A stretch of 64,000 nt of DNA from an uncultured Muribaculum sp. (lineage in GTDB: Bacteria > Bacteroidota > Bacteroidia > Bacteroidales > Muribaculaceae). Of this stretch, positions 18,228 to 26,288 are shown piece by piece. The notes below the pieces were generated by a model. It ran no database searches. It had not been told where the DNA came from and was given only the letters and a program-made list of their open reading frames with translations. Where the stretch lies: NCBI GenBank assembly GCA_910578835.1, contig CAJTSK010000001.1, positions 62,001 to 126,000 of the forward strand, in the 5' to 3' direction. The position numbers and the translations under genes were made by a program. Each line of letters opens with the position of its first letter. Position 1 is the stretch's first letter.

Positions 18228-19184
18228 ATGAGCCCAATGTTAACAGTTTCGGCGTCGCCCCATGTCCACACCGGCAGAACGGTGTCGACATGTATGTGGC
18301 ACGTCATAATAGCGCTGCTTCCCGCGCTTGCCTGCTCGATTTATTTCTTCGGGGTGGGCGCTTTAATCGTGACAGTTACCGCGTTGCTCGGATGTATGGC
18401 TACCGAGTACGTCGTAAACCGGTGGATGTTTGGCAATCCCGACGCGACTCTCGCCAACGGTTCTGCAATCCTTACCGGTCTGCTCCTTGCATTCAACCTT
18501 CCGTCCAATCTGCCTGTGTGGATTGTGCTTATCGGTTGTGTGGTTGCCATCGGCATCGGCAAGATGGCGTTTGGCGGTCTTGGATGCAATATCTGGAACC
18601 CTGCACTTGTAGGCCGTGTGTTCCTTCTTATTTCTTTCCCCGTGCAGATGACATCATGGCCTGTGCCTCTGGAAAATGCGTGGAATTATACCGACGCGAC
18701 TACCGGTGCCACTACTCTCGGTATGCTCAAGCTCGGTGAGATTCAGGCTACCGATGTAAACCTCGCCAACCAGGCTATCGGTTACATGGGCGGTTCGCTC
18801 GGAGAGGTTGCCGCAATCGCTCTTCTTATCGGATTTATCTATCTTTTGTGTGTTAAGGTGATTACATGGCACATTCCTGTAGCCGTGCTCGGTACAGTTG
18901 CCCTCTTCACCCTCTGTCTTGGCGACAATGTGGCTGTAGAGCTTCTGTCAGGAGGTCTTATCCTCGGTGCATGCTTCATGGCTACCGACTATGTGACTTC
19001 GCCTATGTCTCACAGGGGCATGATTGTGTTTGGTGTGCTTATCGGTGTCATCACGATTGTGATACGTAAGTGGGGCGCATACCCCGAGGGTGTGTCTTTC
19101 GCCATCCTGCTTGCCAACAGTGTTGTGCCTTTGATTGACCGTTACATTAAGCCGCGTAGGTTCGGAGAAAGGAGTAAGAAATGA
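18228..19184 (+). CDS. rnfD: Rnf complex subunit D, flavinylated membrane subunit
   Basis: 318 residues with about nine to ten membrane helices. DATTGATTLGML at about 156-167 contains the S/T-G-A-T type flavinylation motif, so Thr162 probably carries FMN covalently. GLGCNIWNPALVGRVFLL is a conserved NqrB/RnfD segment. Part of the ion-translocating core. Its stop overlaps the rnfG start by 4 bp (ATGA). Confidence 0.94.
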   Translation: MSPMLTVSASPHVHTGRTVSTCMWHVIIALLPALACSIYFFGVGALIVTVTALLGCMATEYVVNRWMFGNPDATLANGSAILTGLLLAFNLPSNLPVWIVLIGCVVAIGIGKMAFGGLGCNIWNPALVGRVFLLISFPVQMTSWPVPLENAWNYTDATTGATTLGMLKLGEIQATDVNLANQAIGYMGGSLGEVAAIALLIGFIYLLCVKVITWHIPVAVLGTVALFTLCLGDNVAVELLSGGLILGACFMATDYVTSPMSHRGMIVFGVLIGVITIVIRKWGAYPEGVSFAILLANSVVPLIDRYIKPRRFGERSKK

Positions 19185-19786
19185 AAAAGCTCGCTTCTAC
19201 ACTGCCCAACATGATATTGTCGCTGGGCGTGATTACAATTATCGCCTCGGCTCTTCTTGCCTGGGCCAACAGCGTCACCGCAGAGCCTATTGCCGAAGCG
19301 GCAAAGCAGACCCGTGTCGATGCTATCAAGGATGTATTGCCTGCTTTTGACAACGACCCGCTTGCAAAGGCTGTGGAGCTTAATGTGACCGGCGACGGCA
19401 ACGCTCCGTTTATCGTATATCCGGCTTATGAGGGCGACAAGTTTGTCGGCGCTGCCGTGGAAGGCTACACCCTTAACGGCTTCTCCGGCGAGGTGAAGGT
19501 GATGTATGGCTTTGATGCCGCCGGTGTTGTCCACGGCTATCAGGTGCTCTCCCATGCCGAGACTCCCGGACTGGGCGCGAAGATGAACGAATGGTTCCGC
19601 ATGGAAGAAGGCAACCGCAGCGTGATTGACAAGGACCCCGCACAGGTCAACATGACTGTGGCTAAAGATGGCGGAGCTATCGATGCCATTACTGCCGCCA
19701 CTATCAGTTCACGTGCATTCCTGTCGGCTCTTCGTGATTGTTATCAGGCGTTTATGACTTATAAAAATGACCATAGCAATGAATAA
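19181..19786 (+). CDS. rnfG: Rnf complex subunit G, flavinylated
   Basis: 201 residues with one N-terminal membrane helix (about 9-30) and a periplasmic FMN-binding domain (GYQVLSHAETPGLGAKM). The flavin site reads DAITAATISS near 168-177, with alanine where the usual motif has glycine; the acceptor Thr174 is present, so flavinylation should still occur. It carries electrons between RnfD and the membrane clusters. Overlaps rnfD and rnfE. Confidence 0.92.
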   Translation: MKKLASTLPNMILSLGVITIIASALLAWANSVTAEPIAEAAKQTRVDAIKDVLPAFDNDPLAKAVELNVTGDGNAPFIVYPAYEGDKFVGAAVEGYTLNGFSGEVKVMYGFDAAGVVHGYQVLSHAETPGLGAKMNEWFRMEEGNRSVIDKDPAQVNMTVAKDGGAIDAITAATISSRAFLSALRDCYQAFMTYKNDHSNE

Positions 19787-20366
19787 ACTTCGTATCATAT
19801 ATAACGGACTTGTAGTGGAAAACCCTACATTTGTCCTGCTGCTCGGTATGTGTCCTACTCTCGGAACTACCGGATCGGCTATGAACGGTATGTCGATGGG
19901 ACTTGCCACAATGGGTGTGCTTATCTGTTCCAACATAGTCATATCGGCTATCAAGAGCCTTGTGCCTGACAAAGTGCGTATCCCGGCGTTTATTGTCGTC
20001 ATCGCCACTTTCGTGACCTTGCTTCAGATGATGATGCAGGCTTATCTGCCCGAGCTTAATGCGAGTCTCGGTCTGTTTATCCCGCTTATCGTGGTTAACT
20101 GTATCGTGCTTGGTCGTGCCGAGGCTTTTGCCTCGCGCCATTCGGTGGTTGACTCTGCATTTGACGGTATCGGCATCGGTCTTGGATTTACCGTGGCGCT
20201 GACTTTGCTCGGTGCCGTACGTGAGATTCTTGGCACCGGATGCGTGTTTGGCTTGCAGGTTTACCCCGAGACTTACGGTTCGCTCGTGTTTGTACTTGCC
20301 CCCGGTGCGTTTATCGCTCTCGGATTTCTCGTGGCTTTGTTTAACTATATCCGTAATCGTTCATAA
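19779..20366 (+). CDS. rnfE: Rnf complex subunit E
   Basis: 195-residue membrane subunit with about six helices. The family start ENPTFVLLLGMCPTLGTT carries the conserved cysteine that, with its partner in RnfA, is thought to hold an intramembrane Fe-S cluster; NCIVLGRAEAFAS is the second hallmark. ATG at 19779 matches the family N terminus; 19767 is an in-frame alternative. It overlaps the end of rnfG by 8 bp. Confidence 0.93.
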   Translation: MNKLRIIYNGLVVENPTFVLLLGMCPTLGTTGSAMNGMSMGLATMGVLICSNIVISAIKSLVPDKVRIPAFIVVIATFVTLLQMMMQAYLPELNASLGLFIPLIVVNCIVLGRAEAFASRHSVVDSAFDGIGIGLGFTVALTLLGAVREILGTGCVFGLQVYPETYGSLVFVLAPGAFIALGFLVALFNYIRNRS

Positions 20367-20368
20367 TC

Positions 20369-20950
20369 ATGCTCACATATCTTTCAATTATCGTAACGGC
20401 AATATTTGTCAATAATATTGTCTTCGCTCAGTTCCTTGGTATATGCCCGTTCCTTGGCGTTTCCAAGAAGCTATCGTCGGCAACAGGTATGGGAGCTGCG
20501 GTTACTTTCGTGATGCTCCTTGCCACTTTGGTCACCTGGCTGCTCCAGATATATGTGCTTGATCCTCTCGGACTGGCATATATGCAGACAATCGTGTTTA
20601 TCCTCGTGATTGCCGCCCTGGTGCAGATGCTGGAGATTATACTCAAGAAGATTGCGCCCGCGCTGTATCAGGCATTGGGTGTGTTCCTTCCTCTTATCAC
20701 TACTAACTGCGCCGTGCTCGGTGTGGCGATTCTTGTGATTCAGAAGGGATTCAATCTTGGCGAGTCGCTCGTGTATGCCCTCGCAACCGCTATCGGCTTC
20801 ACGCTCGCACTGGTGATTTTTGCCGGTATCCGCGAAAAGCTTACCATGGTGGAGGTGCCCGCTCCCATGCGCGGCGTGCCCGTCGCACTTCTTTGCGCCG
20901 GTCTGCTCGCCCTCGCGTTCATGGGCTTCTCAGGCATAACAATCGGCTGA
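20369..20950 (+). CDS. rnfA: Rnf complex subunit A
   Basis: 193-residue membrane subunit, paralogous to RnfE and inverted in topology. Hallmarks are NNIVFAQFLGICPFLGVSKK and TTNCAVLGVAIL with the conserved cysteines. It ends the rnfBCDGEA run, 2 bp after rnfE. Together these genes encode a ferredoxin:NAD oxidoreductase that exports Na+ or H+; the coupling ion cannot be read from sequence. Confidence 0.94.
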   Translation: MLTYLSIIVTAIFVNNIVFAQFLGICPFLGVSKKLSSATGMGAAVTFVMLLATLVTWLLQIYVLDPLGLAYMQTIVFILVIAALVQMLEIILKKIAPALYQALGVFLPLITTNCAVLGVAILVIQKGFNLGESLVYALATAIGFTLALVIFAGIREKLTMVEVPAPMRGVPVALLCAGLLALAFMGFSGITIG

Positions 20951-20977
20951 CATTAAGCCGGCAACTTGATAATAAAG

Positions 20978-21012
20978 CAGGGGGATGGGTCCGCGTCGGA
21001 CTCATCCCCCTG
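20978..21012. terminator. Terminator between rnfA and the DUF2807 gene
   Basis: CAGGGGGATGGGTCCG (20978-20993) pairs with CGGACTCATCCCCCTG (20997-21012), a 16-bp stem with one G-T wobble and a 3-nt loop. The minus-strand side continues CTTTATTATC, so it suits the DUF2807 gene best; the plus-strand side has no clear T-run. Confidence 0.65.
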
Positions 21013-21029
21013 TCGTATGTATCAGAAAA

Positions 21030-21752
21030 TTACTGCTTCTCTACTGAATTTTCGTCGATGGCTATGATTTTCACCCCGATTGAGCGGTTTTTAATTGTCG
21101 GGTTGCCCTTATGGTAGATTTTGCCGCTTGCGCCCACGACATTCAATGTGTTTACAGGATAGCAGCCGATAAATCCGGTGCCGAGCACTGAACATTTCAC
21201 ATCTTCTGCTTCAAGTTCATCTGCCTGGATGGAGCCTGTGCCCACGAGGCTGTATTTTGCCTTGGTTGCCTTTCCGTTGAGGGTAAGGGTGCCGTTGCCG
21301 GTCTCAAGCGACGCGTCAAGATTGGTTGCGTCTATGCCGTGGACCGACAGCGAGCCGTTGCCTATCACACGGGCTTTGAAGTTGGGGGTAGGGTTGAGCG
21401 ACAAAACTCTTACCAGCGAGTCGCCGCTGTTTTCCACTTTGCTCAGGAAGCGTGAGTAGACATTTATCACAGGCAGGTTGTCATAGTCGATGCCGTCGGT
21501 GGCAATCTGCATCTCAAGCCGGCTCTTGTTGTTTGTAAACATTAGCACAGAGGCTATGTCGGGTGATGTGACGAAACTCACATAACCTGCCGAGTCGGGG
21601 TTGCAGCGGTAGTCGACACGTAGCCCCTCGATTACGATAAGCTCGTTGAATTCCTTTACGTCGAGTTCATATTTTCGCAGTCCCTCGGCGGCTGTCGATA
21701 CTCCGATACATAGCGCGGAGATGATGGCTGATGTCAGAAGTCGTCTAATCAT
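21030..21752 (-). CDS. DUF2807 (putative auto-transporter adhesin, head GIN domain) exported protein
   Basis: 240 residues with a signal peptide (LLTSAIISALCIGVSTAAEG). The rest is beta-rich with a right-handed repeat look: VKEFNELIVIEGLRVDYRC at the start, then short repeats around SLSVHGIDATNLDASLETGN, LTLNGKATKAKYSLVGTGSI, IQADELEAEDVKCSVLGTGF. This is the DUF2807 pattern, common in Bacteroidetes and probably envelope-associated; the adhesin name is unproven. The start codon is only about 12 bp from the MITE-like element, so promoter signals probably lie inside or beyond that element. Confidence 0.75.
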   Translation of the reverse strand: MIRRLLTSAIISALCIGVSTAAEGLRKYELDVKEFNELIVIEGLRVDYRCNPDSAGYVSFVTSPDIASVLMFTNNKSRLEMQIATDGIDYDNLPVINVYSRFLSKVENSGDSLVRVLSLNPTPNFKARVIGNGSLSVHGIDATNLDASLETGNGTLTLNGKATKAKYSLVGTGSIQADELEAEDVKCSVLGTGFIGCYPVNTLNVVGASGKIYHKGNPTIKNRSIGVKIIAIDENSVEKQ

Positions 21753-21767
21753 GTCGGTTTGGTCTTA

Positions 21768-21800
21768 GAGCTTGTTTAATAATAAATGTTACTGTCAGGG
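21768..21800 (+). repeat. Left terminal inverted repeat of the MITE-like element
   Basis: 33 bp; pairs with 22083-22115 with a single mismatch (T at 21792, C opposite). The outer 17 bases recur before batE at about 58698-58714 on the minus strand. Confidence 0.85.
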
Positions 21801-22082
21801 CGGTCATTCATCGAGCAGATTTTTGTTTGTGATGAGGGAGTTATGGGATTCCATAACGACCGAAGAGCAGGCGGAAAGATGCCGGCGAATGACCGGCGGG
21901 AGGTAATTTGTTTCATATCGTTGACATATTTTTACATTTGGTTCAAAGGTCATCAAGAGGTTGAGTGATTATAAAGTTACCTTTAGTCTCGTATATCTTG
22001 GTCGCTTTTCAGCCTGTTCCTCAGTCGTGTACATAAAGTACACTCCTTCGTCACATGTTGAAAATCGCCTCAAGCTATACGA

Positions 22083-22115
22083 CCCTGACAGCAACATTTA
22101 TTATTAAACAAGCTC
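22083..22115 (-). repeat. Right terminal inverted repeat of the MITE-like element
   Basis: Reverse complement of 21768-21800 at 32 of 33 positions. It abuts the dusB stop codon exactly. Confidence 0.85.
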
Positions 22116-23132
22116 TTAATTATCATTCAGGTTTGTTTGCTGTTCGGTGTTTAATGCCGGTAATATCTCATTTTCTATACGGTCAAGTATGTCGTTGAGT
22201 TCACTGTGGGTCGATGCGCGGAGCATCGCTATGCGGGTGTCGCGGAAGTGGGGGATACCCTTGAAGAGCGGCGAGGCTGCGAGATGACGCCTTATGTGCA
22301 ATATGCCGCGGTATTCATCTATGTTTTCGATGCTTTCCGATATCTGTCTTCGCAGGAGTGCAAATTTTCCTGCTATCGGCAGCTCCTCGCCGCAGCCTGT
22401 CAGCCTCCGCTTTATATCGTGGAATATCCATGGCGCACCTATCGACGCCCTGCCTACCATAACCCCGTCGACCCCGTAGCGGCTGAATGCCTCTTCCGCC
22501 TTCTCGGGGGTAGTTATGTCTCCGTTGCCGATGAGCGGAATATTGAGCCGCGGGTTCTCTTTTACGCGCGCTATCATCTCCCAGTCGGCTTCGCCGGTGT
22601 ACATCTGCGAGCGTGTTCGCCCGTGTACGGTAAGAGCCTGTATGCCGCAATCCTGCAATTGTTCGGCAAGTTCGACTATTATTTTTGACTCGTGGTCCCA
22701 GCCGAGGCGTGTCTTGACTGTAACAGGCAGGTTGACTGCCTTTACCACAGCCGAGGTGATGGCGAGCATTTTAGGTATGTCGCGCAACATTCCTGCTCCC
22801 GCGCCTTTTCCTGCCACCTTTTTCACCGGACAGCCGAAGTTGATGTCGAGTATGTCGGGGTGTGCCGCCTCGACTATCTTTGCCGCTTCTACCATCGGCT
22901 CGATTTCCCGCCCGTAGATTTGTATGGCGGTGGGGCGTTCCGCAGGGTTTATATGGAGCTTGCGCGTGGTTGCGCTGATGTTGCGGATGAGAGCGTCAGC
23001 CGATACAAATTCAGTGTACACCATGTCGGCTCCCTGCTCTTTGCAGATAAGCCTGAACGAGTGGTCGGTGACATCTTCCATCGGCGCAAGCATCACCGGG
23101 CGATTGCCTAAATCTATATTTCCGATTTTCAT
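22116..23132 (-). CDS. dusB: tRNA-dihydrouridine synthase
   Basis: 338 residues. FMN enzyme that reduces uridines in the tRNA D-loop. Signatures: NRPVMLAPMEDVTDHSFRLI at the N terminus, LDINFGCPVKKVAGKGAGAG with the catalytic Cys in GCPVKK, PVTVKTRLGWD and a GNGDITTPEKAEE phosphate-binding loop, GVMVGRASIGAPW. It belongs to the DusB group by the KVAGKGAG loop. Soluble. Its stop codon coincides with the edge of the MITE-like element, so its original downstream region has been displaced. Confidence 0.93.
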   Translation of the reverse strand: MKIGNIDLGNRPVMLAPMEDVTDHSFRLICKEQGADMVYTEFVSADALIRNISATTRKLHINPAERPTAIQIYGREIEPMVEAAKIVEAAHPDILDINFGCPVKKVAGKGAGAGMLRDIPKMLAITSAVVKAVNLPVTVKTRLGWDHESKIIVELAEQLQDCGIQALTVHGRTRSQMYTGEADWEMIARVKENPRLNIPLIGNGDITTPEKAEEAFSRYGVDGVMVGRASIGAPWIFHDIKRRLTGCGEELPIAGKFALLRRQISESIENIDEYRGILHIRRHLAASPLFKGIPHFRDTRIAMLRASTHSELNDILDRIENEILPALNTEQQTNLNDN

Positions 23133-23215
23133 CCTGGAGGTAATCTTTAGTTCTTCTTATGCGAAGTTAAGCAAAAAAGAGCAATTACCATCGCTTTCCC
23201 GACTTTTATACCATA

Positions 23216-24451
23216 TTATTGACTGAAAGTAAGAATTGAGCATTTGTCTTGGACAATTTGTCGGGCGGCTTCCTGCAGCTCTTGCGGGGTGATGCTGTTG
23301 ATGCGCTCCCTTATTTCCTTTGAGGGTATGATTGTGCCGTTAAACAGTGTGCTCCTGCCTATCGAGAGGGCAAATTGCTCGCGGTTCTCGCCAGCCACAA
23401 GCGACTGTCCGAGATATTGCTTTTTAGCCGCGTCAAGTGTACGCTTGTTTACCGGAGAGGATGCAAGGCGGTCAATTATATCAAATATCAGCTGTCGGCA
23501 CGGCATTGTGTGCTCGTCGTCACAGCCGAAGTAAACCGTAAACAGTCCGCAGTCAGTAAATAGGGAGGTATATGCGTCGACCGAGTAGACATAGCCGTGG
23601 CGTTCGCGCAGCTCCACATTGAAAAGAGAGTTCATGCAGGGACCGCCGAGCATGTTGGTGAGCAGTCCGAACACACGTTTGCGGTCCTCAAACAATCCCG
23701 GTATGCGAGCGCCTATGACAGTGTGACTCTGATGAGTATTGATGCAGCGGGTCTCGTCAAACGGTGCATTGACCACCGGCACGGTTTGCTCAATAGTGGG
23801 TGTCGTATAGTGGAGGTGACCGAAATAGCGGTCGGCTGCGGAGTAAAGGCGCGAGGGCGTGGCGGGACCGAGGTAAAACAGCACCATGTTGCCGGGTGTA
23901 TAATATGTGTCAAGAAATTTGCGGCAGGTCTCGGGGGTAAACGATGATATGGTGTCGGTGTTGCCAAGTATGTTGTGTCCGAGCGGTGAGCCGGCAAACA
24001 TAAGGTCGTTGAAATCATCGAATATCGCATCGGATGGCGTGTCGAGGTAAGATGATATCTCGTCCATCACCACTTCGCGCTCCTTGTCGATTTCGCGTTC
24101 GGGAAAGCGTGAGCACGATACCAGGTCGGCAATCAGCTCGATTGCGCGCGAAAGATTGCCTTTGGGAAATGCCGAATACACCATTGTCACTTCTTCCGAG
24201 GTATAGGCGTTTAGCTCGCCACCTACGGCTTCCATCCGGTTGATTATGTGCCATGAACGGCGCTTGTCGGTGCCTTTGAATATAGTGTGCTCGACAAAGT
24301 GGGCTATACCGTATATGTCGGGGGTTTCGTTGCGGCTTCCTGCTTTTACTGCAAGTCCGCAATATTCGGCTTGTGTCGCCGAGTGGCGATGCACGATTTT
24401 CAAGCCGTTGGAAAGCGTCAGGTAGGTGAATGTATCTTTTTCTGCTGCCAT
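23216..24451 (-). CDS. M16 family zinc peptidase
   Basis: 411 residues from ATG at 24451 (MAAEKDTFTYL); an upstream in-frame extension looks non-coding. The inverted zinc motif HFVEH (His51, Glu54, His55) lies in GIAHFVEHTIFKGT, and the downstream metal-binding Glu region VMDEISSYLDTPSDAIFDDF is present. No signal peptide, so it is probably cytosolic like bacterial YmxG/PqqL-type processing peptidases. Full length for the single-chain M16B type. A consensus promoter lies about 100 bp upstream. Confidence 0.88.
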   Translation of the reverse strand: MAAEKDTFTYLTLSNGLKIVHRHSATQAEYCGLAVKAGSRNETPDIYGIAHFVEHTIFKGTDKRRSWHIINRMEAVGGELNAYTSEEVTMVYSAFPKGNLSRAIELIADLVSCSRFPEREIDKEREVVMDEISSYLDTPSDAIFDDFNDLMFAGSPLGHNILGNTDTISSFTPETCRKFLDTYYTPGNMVLFYLGPATPSRLYSAADRYFGHLHYTTPTIEQTVPVVNAPFDETRCINTHQSHTVIGARIPGLFEDRKRVFGLLTNMLGGPCMNSLFNVELRERHGYVYSVDAYTSLFTDCGLFTVYFGCDDEHTMPCRQLIFDIIDRLASSPVNKRTLDAAKKQYLGQSLVAGENREQFALSIGRSTLFNGTIIPSKEIRERINSITPQELQEAARQIVQDKCSILTFSQ

Positions 24452-24558
24452 AATCTTGATTTTATTGAACAAGTTGTAAATTGACGGCAAAAAAAAATTA
24501 CTCGTCGTCACGACGAATAATCTTTTTACCTTAAATCTAATACCATGAAAAACTGATG

Positions 24559-24589
24559 CAAAGATATAAATAGTATTTAATATGGCAAA
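24559..24589 (-). promoter_or_regulatory. Promoter of the M16 peptidase gene
   Basis: Minus strand TATCTTTG (24566-24559), a 19-nt spacer and TTTG (24589-24586): full consensus. The leader to the ATG at 24451 would be about 100 nt. Confidence 0.65.
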
Positions 24590-24713
24590 ATAAATTATGT
24601 AAAAATTTCTTTAATTAGCATATTTACTTCGTAAGAGAGGGTTATGGAGCGTCGAAAAAACATGTATTAACCTATTTTAACAAAACGGGGAGGGCAAAAT
24701 GAAACACTTTTTG

Positions 24714-24721
24714 TAGATTTG
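24714..24721 (+). promoter_or_regulatory. -7 box upstream of the first outer-membrane barrel gene
   Basis: TAGATTTG matches the -7 consensus 65 nt before the ATG; no TTTG is found at the expected -33 position. The rest of the 24452-24786 intergenic stretch is AT-rich and holds only this and the divergent M16 promoter. Confidence 0.45.
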
Positions 24722-24786
24722 CAACGAATTTAAATCTTTATTACAACTTTTAAATACTTCAATATTAATTAAACCAAATTCGCATT

Positions 24787-25464
24787 ATGAAAAAGTTTAT
24801 TTTTGCTGCCGCCCTTATCGCAGCAAGTGTATCTATGAATGCACAGGACTATAATCGCGTAGCCTTGTCTTATGATTACACAGGTCTTAACTTCAACAAG
24901 GAAATGGACAGGTTTAGCACTGGTAAAGCCGAGACTCTTGGTACAAACGGTTTTGGTCTTAACTACATCCATGGTTTTGGCGTGGCAAACAATATGTTTG
25001 TTGAAGCCGGAGCAAATGTAGATTTCCTTTTCGGTTCACGTACTGAAAAGTTCGATGAAGGAGAAGATACATTTAAGACTCAGAATATCAACCTTCAGGT
25101 TCCGGTAAACTTTGTTTATCGTTTCAACATTACTGAGGGCGTGTCAATTGATCCTTATGTAGGTCTTAACTTCAAGCTTCACTTTTCTGAAAGACTTAAG
25201 GAAGGTGATGATGAAGACGATAAATGGATGAGTGTATTTGATGATGGAGAAGGTGGCATGGGTAGCAAGGACTATACCTGGAACCGTTTCCAGATGGGAT
25301 GGCATGTCGGTGTTGGCGTGAACTATGAGAAATATTATCTCGGTGTTCAGGTAGGTACTGACTTTATTCCCGCTTACAGCCATGAGCTCAAGTATGGTGG
25401 CGAAAGCTATAAATGCAAGGTGAACACCACTAATGTAAAGGTTTCTCTCGGTTATACTTTCTAA
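24787..25464 (+). CDS. Outer-membrane beta-barrel protein, 225 aa
   Basis: Signal peptide MKKFIFAAALIAASVSMNAQ is followed by alternating beta segments (RVALSYDYTGLNF, FVEAGANVDFLFGS, NLQVPVNFVYRF, GWHVGVGVNYEKYYLGVQVG) and a terminal NTTNVKVSLGYTF, an aromatic end typical of barrels folded by BAM. This is the OmpW/PorT-like small-barrel type common in Bacteroidetes. An acidic insert (EGDDEDDKWMSVFDDGEGG) probably forms an external loop. Substrate unknown. Own terminator 28 bp downstream, so it is monocistronic. Confidence 0.82.
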   Translation: MKKFIFAAALIAASVSMNAQDYNRVALSYDYTGLNFNKEMDRFSTGKAETLGTNGFGLNYIHGFGVANNMFVEAGANVDFLFGSRTEKFDEGEDTFKTQNINLQVPVNFVYRFNITEGVSIDPYVGLNFKLHFSERLKEGDDEDDKWMSVFDDGEGGMGSKDYTWNRFQMGWHVGVGVNYEKYYLGVQVGTDFIPAYSHELKYGGESYKCKVNTTNVKVSLGYTF

Positions 25465-25491
25465 TCAGAGACAGCCTTATAAGACATACGT

Positions 25492-25527
25492 GACTCCTGC
25501 GCTTAGGCGCGGGAGTCTCTTTTTTTT
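25492..25527 (+). terminator. Terminator of the 225-aa barrel gene
   Basis: GACTCCTGCGC and GCGCGGGAGTC (25492-25502, 25507-25517) form an 11-bp stem with one wobble, followed by CTCT and a long T-run to 25527. Confidence 0.85.
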
Positions 25528-25645
25528 GTACGACTCACATGGATGGCAGAGCAAACAAGGTTAATGAAATTTTGTTTATAGAGATAAAGCGGGTTAAATA
25601 TTTTGACTCCAAGTAACACCATTCAATAACTAAAATTCAAAATTA

Positions 25646-26191
25646 ATGAAGAAGTTTATTGCATTTGCTATTGCAGCCGTCGTATCACTCGGCGCTGCGG
25701 CACAAGACATTTATGTGGGTGGATCTATCGGCGCGTGGCGCAATGGTTCGGATCATGAGACAACAATGGGAATCCTTCCCGAAATCGGTTATAACTTGAG
25801 TGATAATACAGCTATCGGTACTACAATCGGCTGGTCGTATTATCATGACAGCTCGAAGGTGACCACCAATCTTTTCCAAATTGCACCTTACTATCGCTAC
25901 TCATTCTTCAAGAGTGGCATCGTGAGTCTGTTTGTTGACGGTTCGGCAGGCATAGGTGTCGGTCGCACCAGCTACGATGGTGAAAACGGTAAGGCTGCCG
26001 TGACATGGGAGCTTGGTCTGAAGCCCGGTATTTCGGTGGCTTTGTCAGAGAAGTGCAGCATTGTGGCTCATGTGGGTATGCTCGGATATCAGGGCGCTAA
26101 CCATGCGGCTAAGGATGGCGGTGCCGATGAAGGCTGGGGAGTGTTGCTCAACGGCAATAATATAAGCTTTGGCTTCTATTATACATTCTGA
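25646..26191 (+). CDS. Outer-membrane beta-barrel protein, 181 aa
   Basis: Signal peptide FIAFAIAAVVSLGAAAQ, then DIYVGGSIGAWRNGSDHETT, EIGYNLSDNTAIGTTIGWSY, QIAPYYRYSFFKSGIVSLFV and a C-terminal NNISFGFYYTF. This is an OmpA/opacity-type 8-stranded barrel (outer membrane beta-barrel protein family). It resembles its neighbour at 24787-25464 in design but differs in sequence and size. Monocistronic, with its own terminator. Function unknown. Confidence 0.82.
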   Translation: MKKFIAFAIAAVVSLGAAAQDIYVGGSIGAWRNGSDHETTMGILPEIGYNLSDNTAIGTTIGWSYYHDSSKVTTNLFQIAPYYRYSFFKSGIVSLFVDGSAGIGVGRTSYDGENGKAAVTWELGLKPGISVALSEKCSIVAHVGMLGYQGANHAAKDGGADEGWGVLLNGNNISFGFYYTF

Positions 26192-26222
26192 TAGTATAGC
26201 TTGCAAATTATAAACAAAATGA

Positions 26223-26261
26223 CATCCGTGCTCAATTTTGGGTGCGGATGTTTCTTTTTTT
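26223..26261 (+). terminator. Terminator of the 181-aa barrel gene
   Basis: CATCCGTGCTC and GGGTGCGGATG (from 26223 to 26250) pair over 11 bp with three wobbles, followed by TTTCTTTTTTT. Ends only 14 bp before the ybaK -7 box. Confidence 0.7.
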
Positions 26262-26274
26262 ATAGTAAAATCGC

Positions 26275-26282
26275 TAACTTTG
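26275..26282 (+). promoter_or_regulatory. -7 box of the ybaK-aroC unit
   Basis: TAACTTTG matches the -7 consensus. It ends 6 nt before the ATG at 26289. No TTTG sits at -33, so the match is partial. Confidence 0.5.
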
Positions 26283-26288
26283 TCTATT

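Larger units (their letters stand above)
21768..22115. mobile_element. MITE-like element with 33-bp terminal inverted repeats
   Basis: A 348-bp block is bounded by inverted repeats at 21768-21800 and 22083-22115 that match at 32 of 33 positions, beginning GAGCTTGTTTAATAATAAA. TTA flanks both ends (21765-21767 and 22116-22118), a candidate 3-bp target duplication; the right copy is also the dusB stop codon. Inside are three further inverted repeats: CGGTCATTC/GAATGACCG (21801-21809, 21887-21895), GTTATGG/CCATAAC (21840-21846, 21851-21857) and GTGTAC/GTACAC (22027-22032, 22038-22043). No transposase is encoded; a 60-codon frame at 21786-21968 starts inside the terminal repeat and is not convincing. 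Mobilisation in trans by an unrelated-locus transposase is inferred. Confidence 0.75.

Noticed and set aside
21786..21968. 60-codon frame inside the MITE-like element
   Set aside because: Starts inside the terminal repeat and overlaps the hairpins; no evidence of selection on the protein can be seen, though homologous copies could be tested.
22016..22050. GTGTAC/GTACAC palindrome as a transcription terminator
   Set aside because: Stem is only 6 bp and no T-run follows; more likely a structural part of the mobile element.
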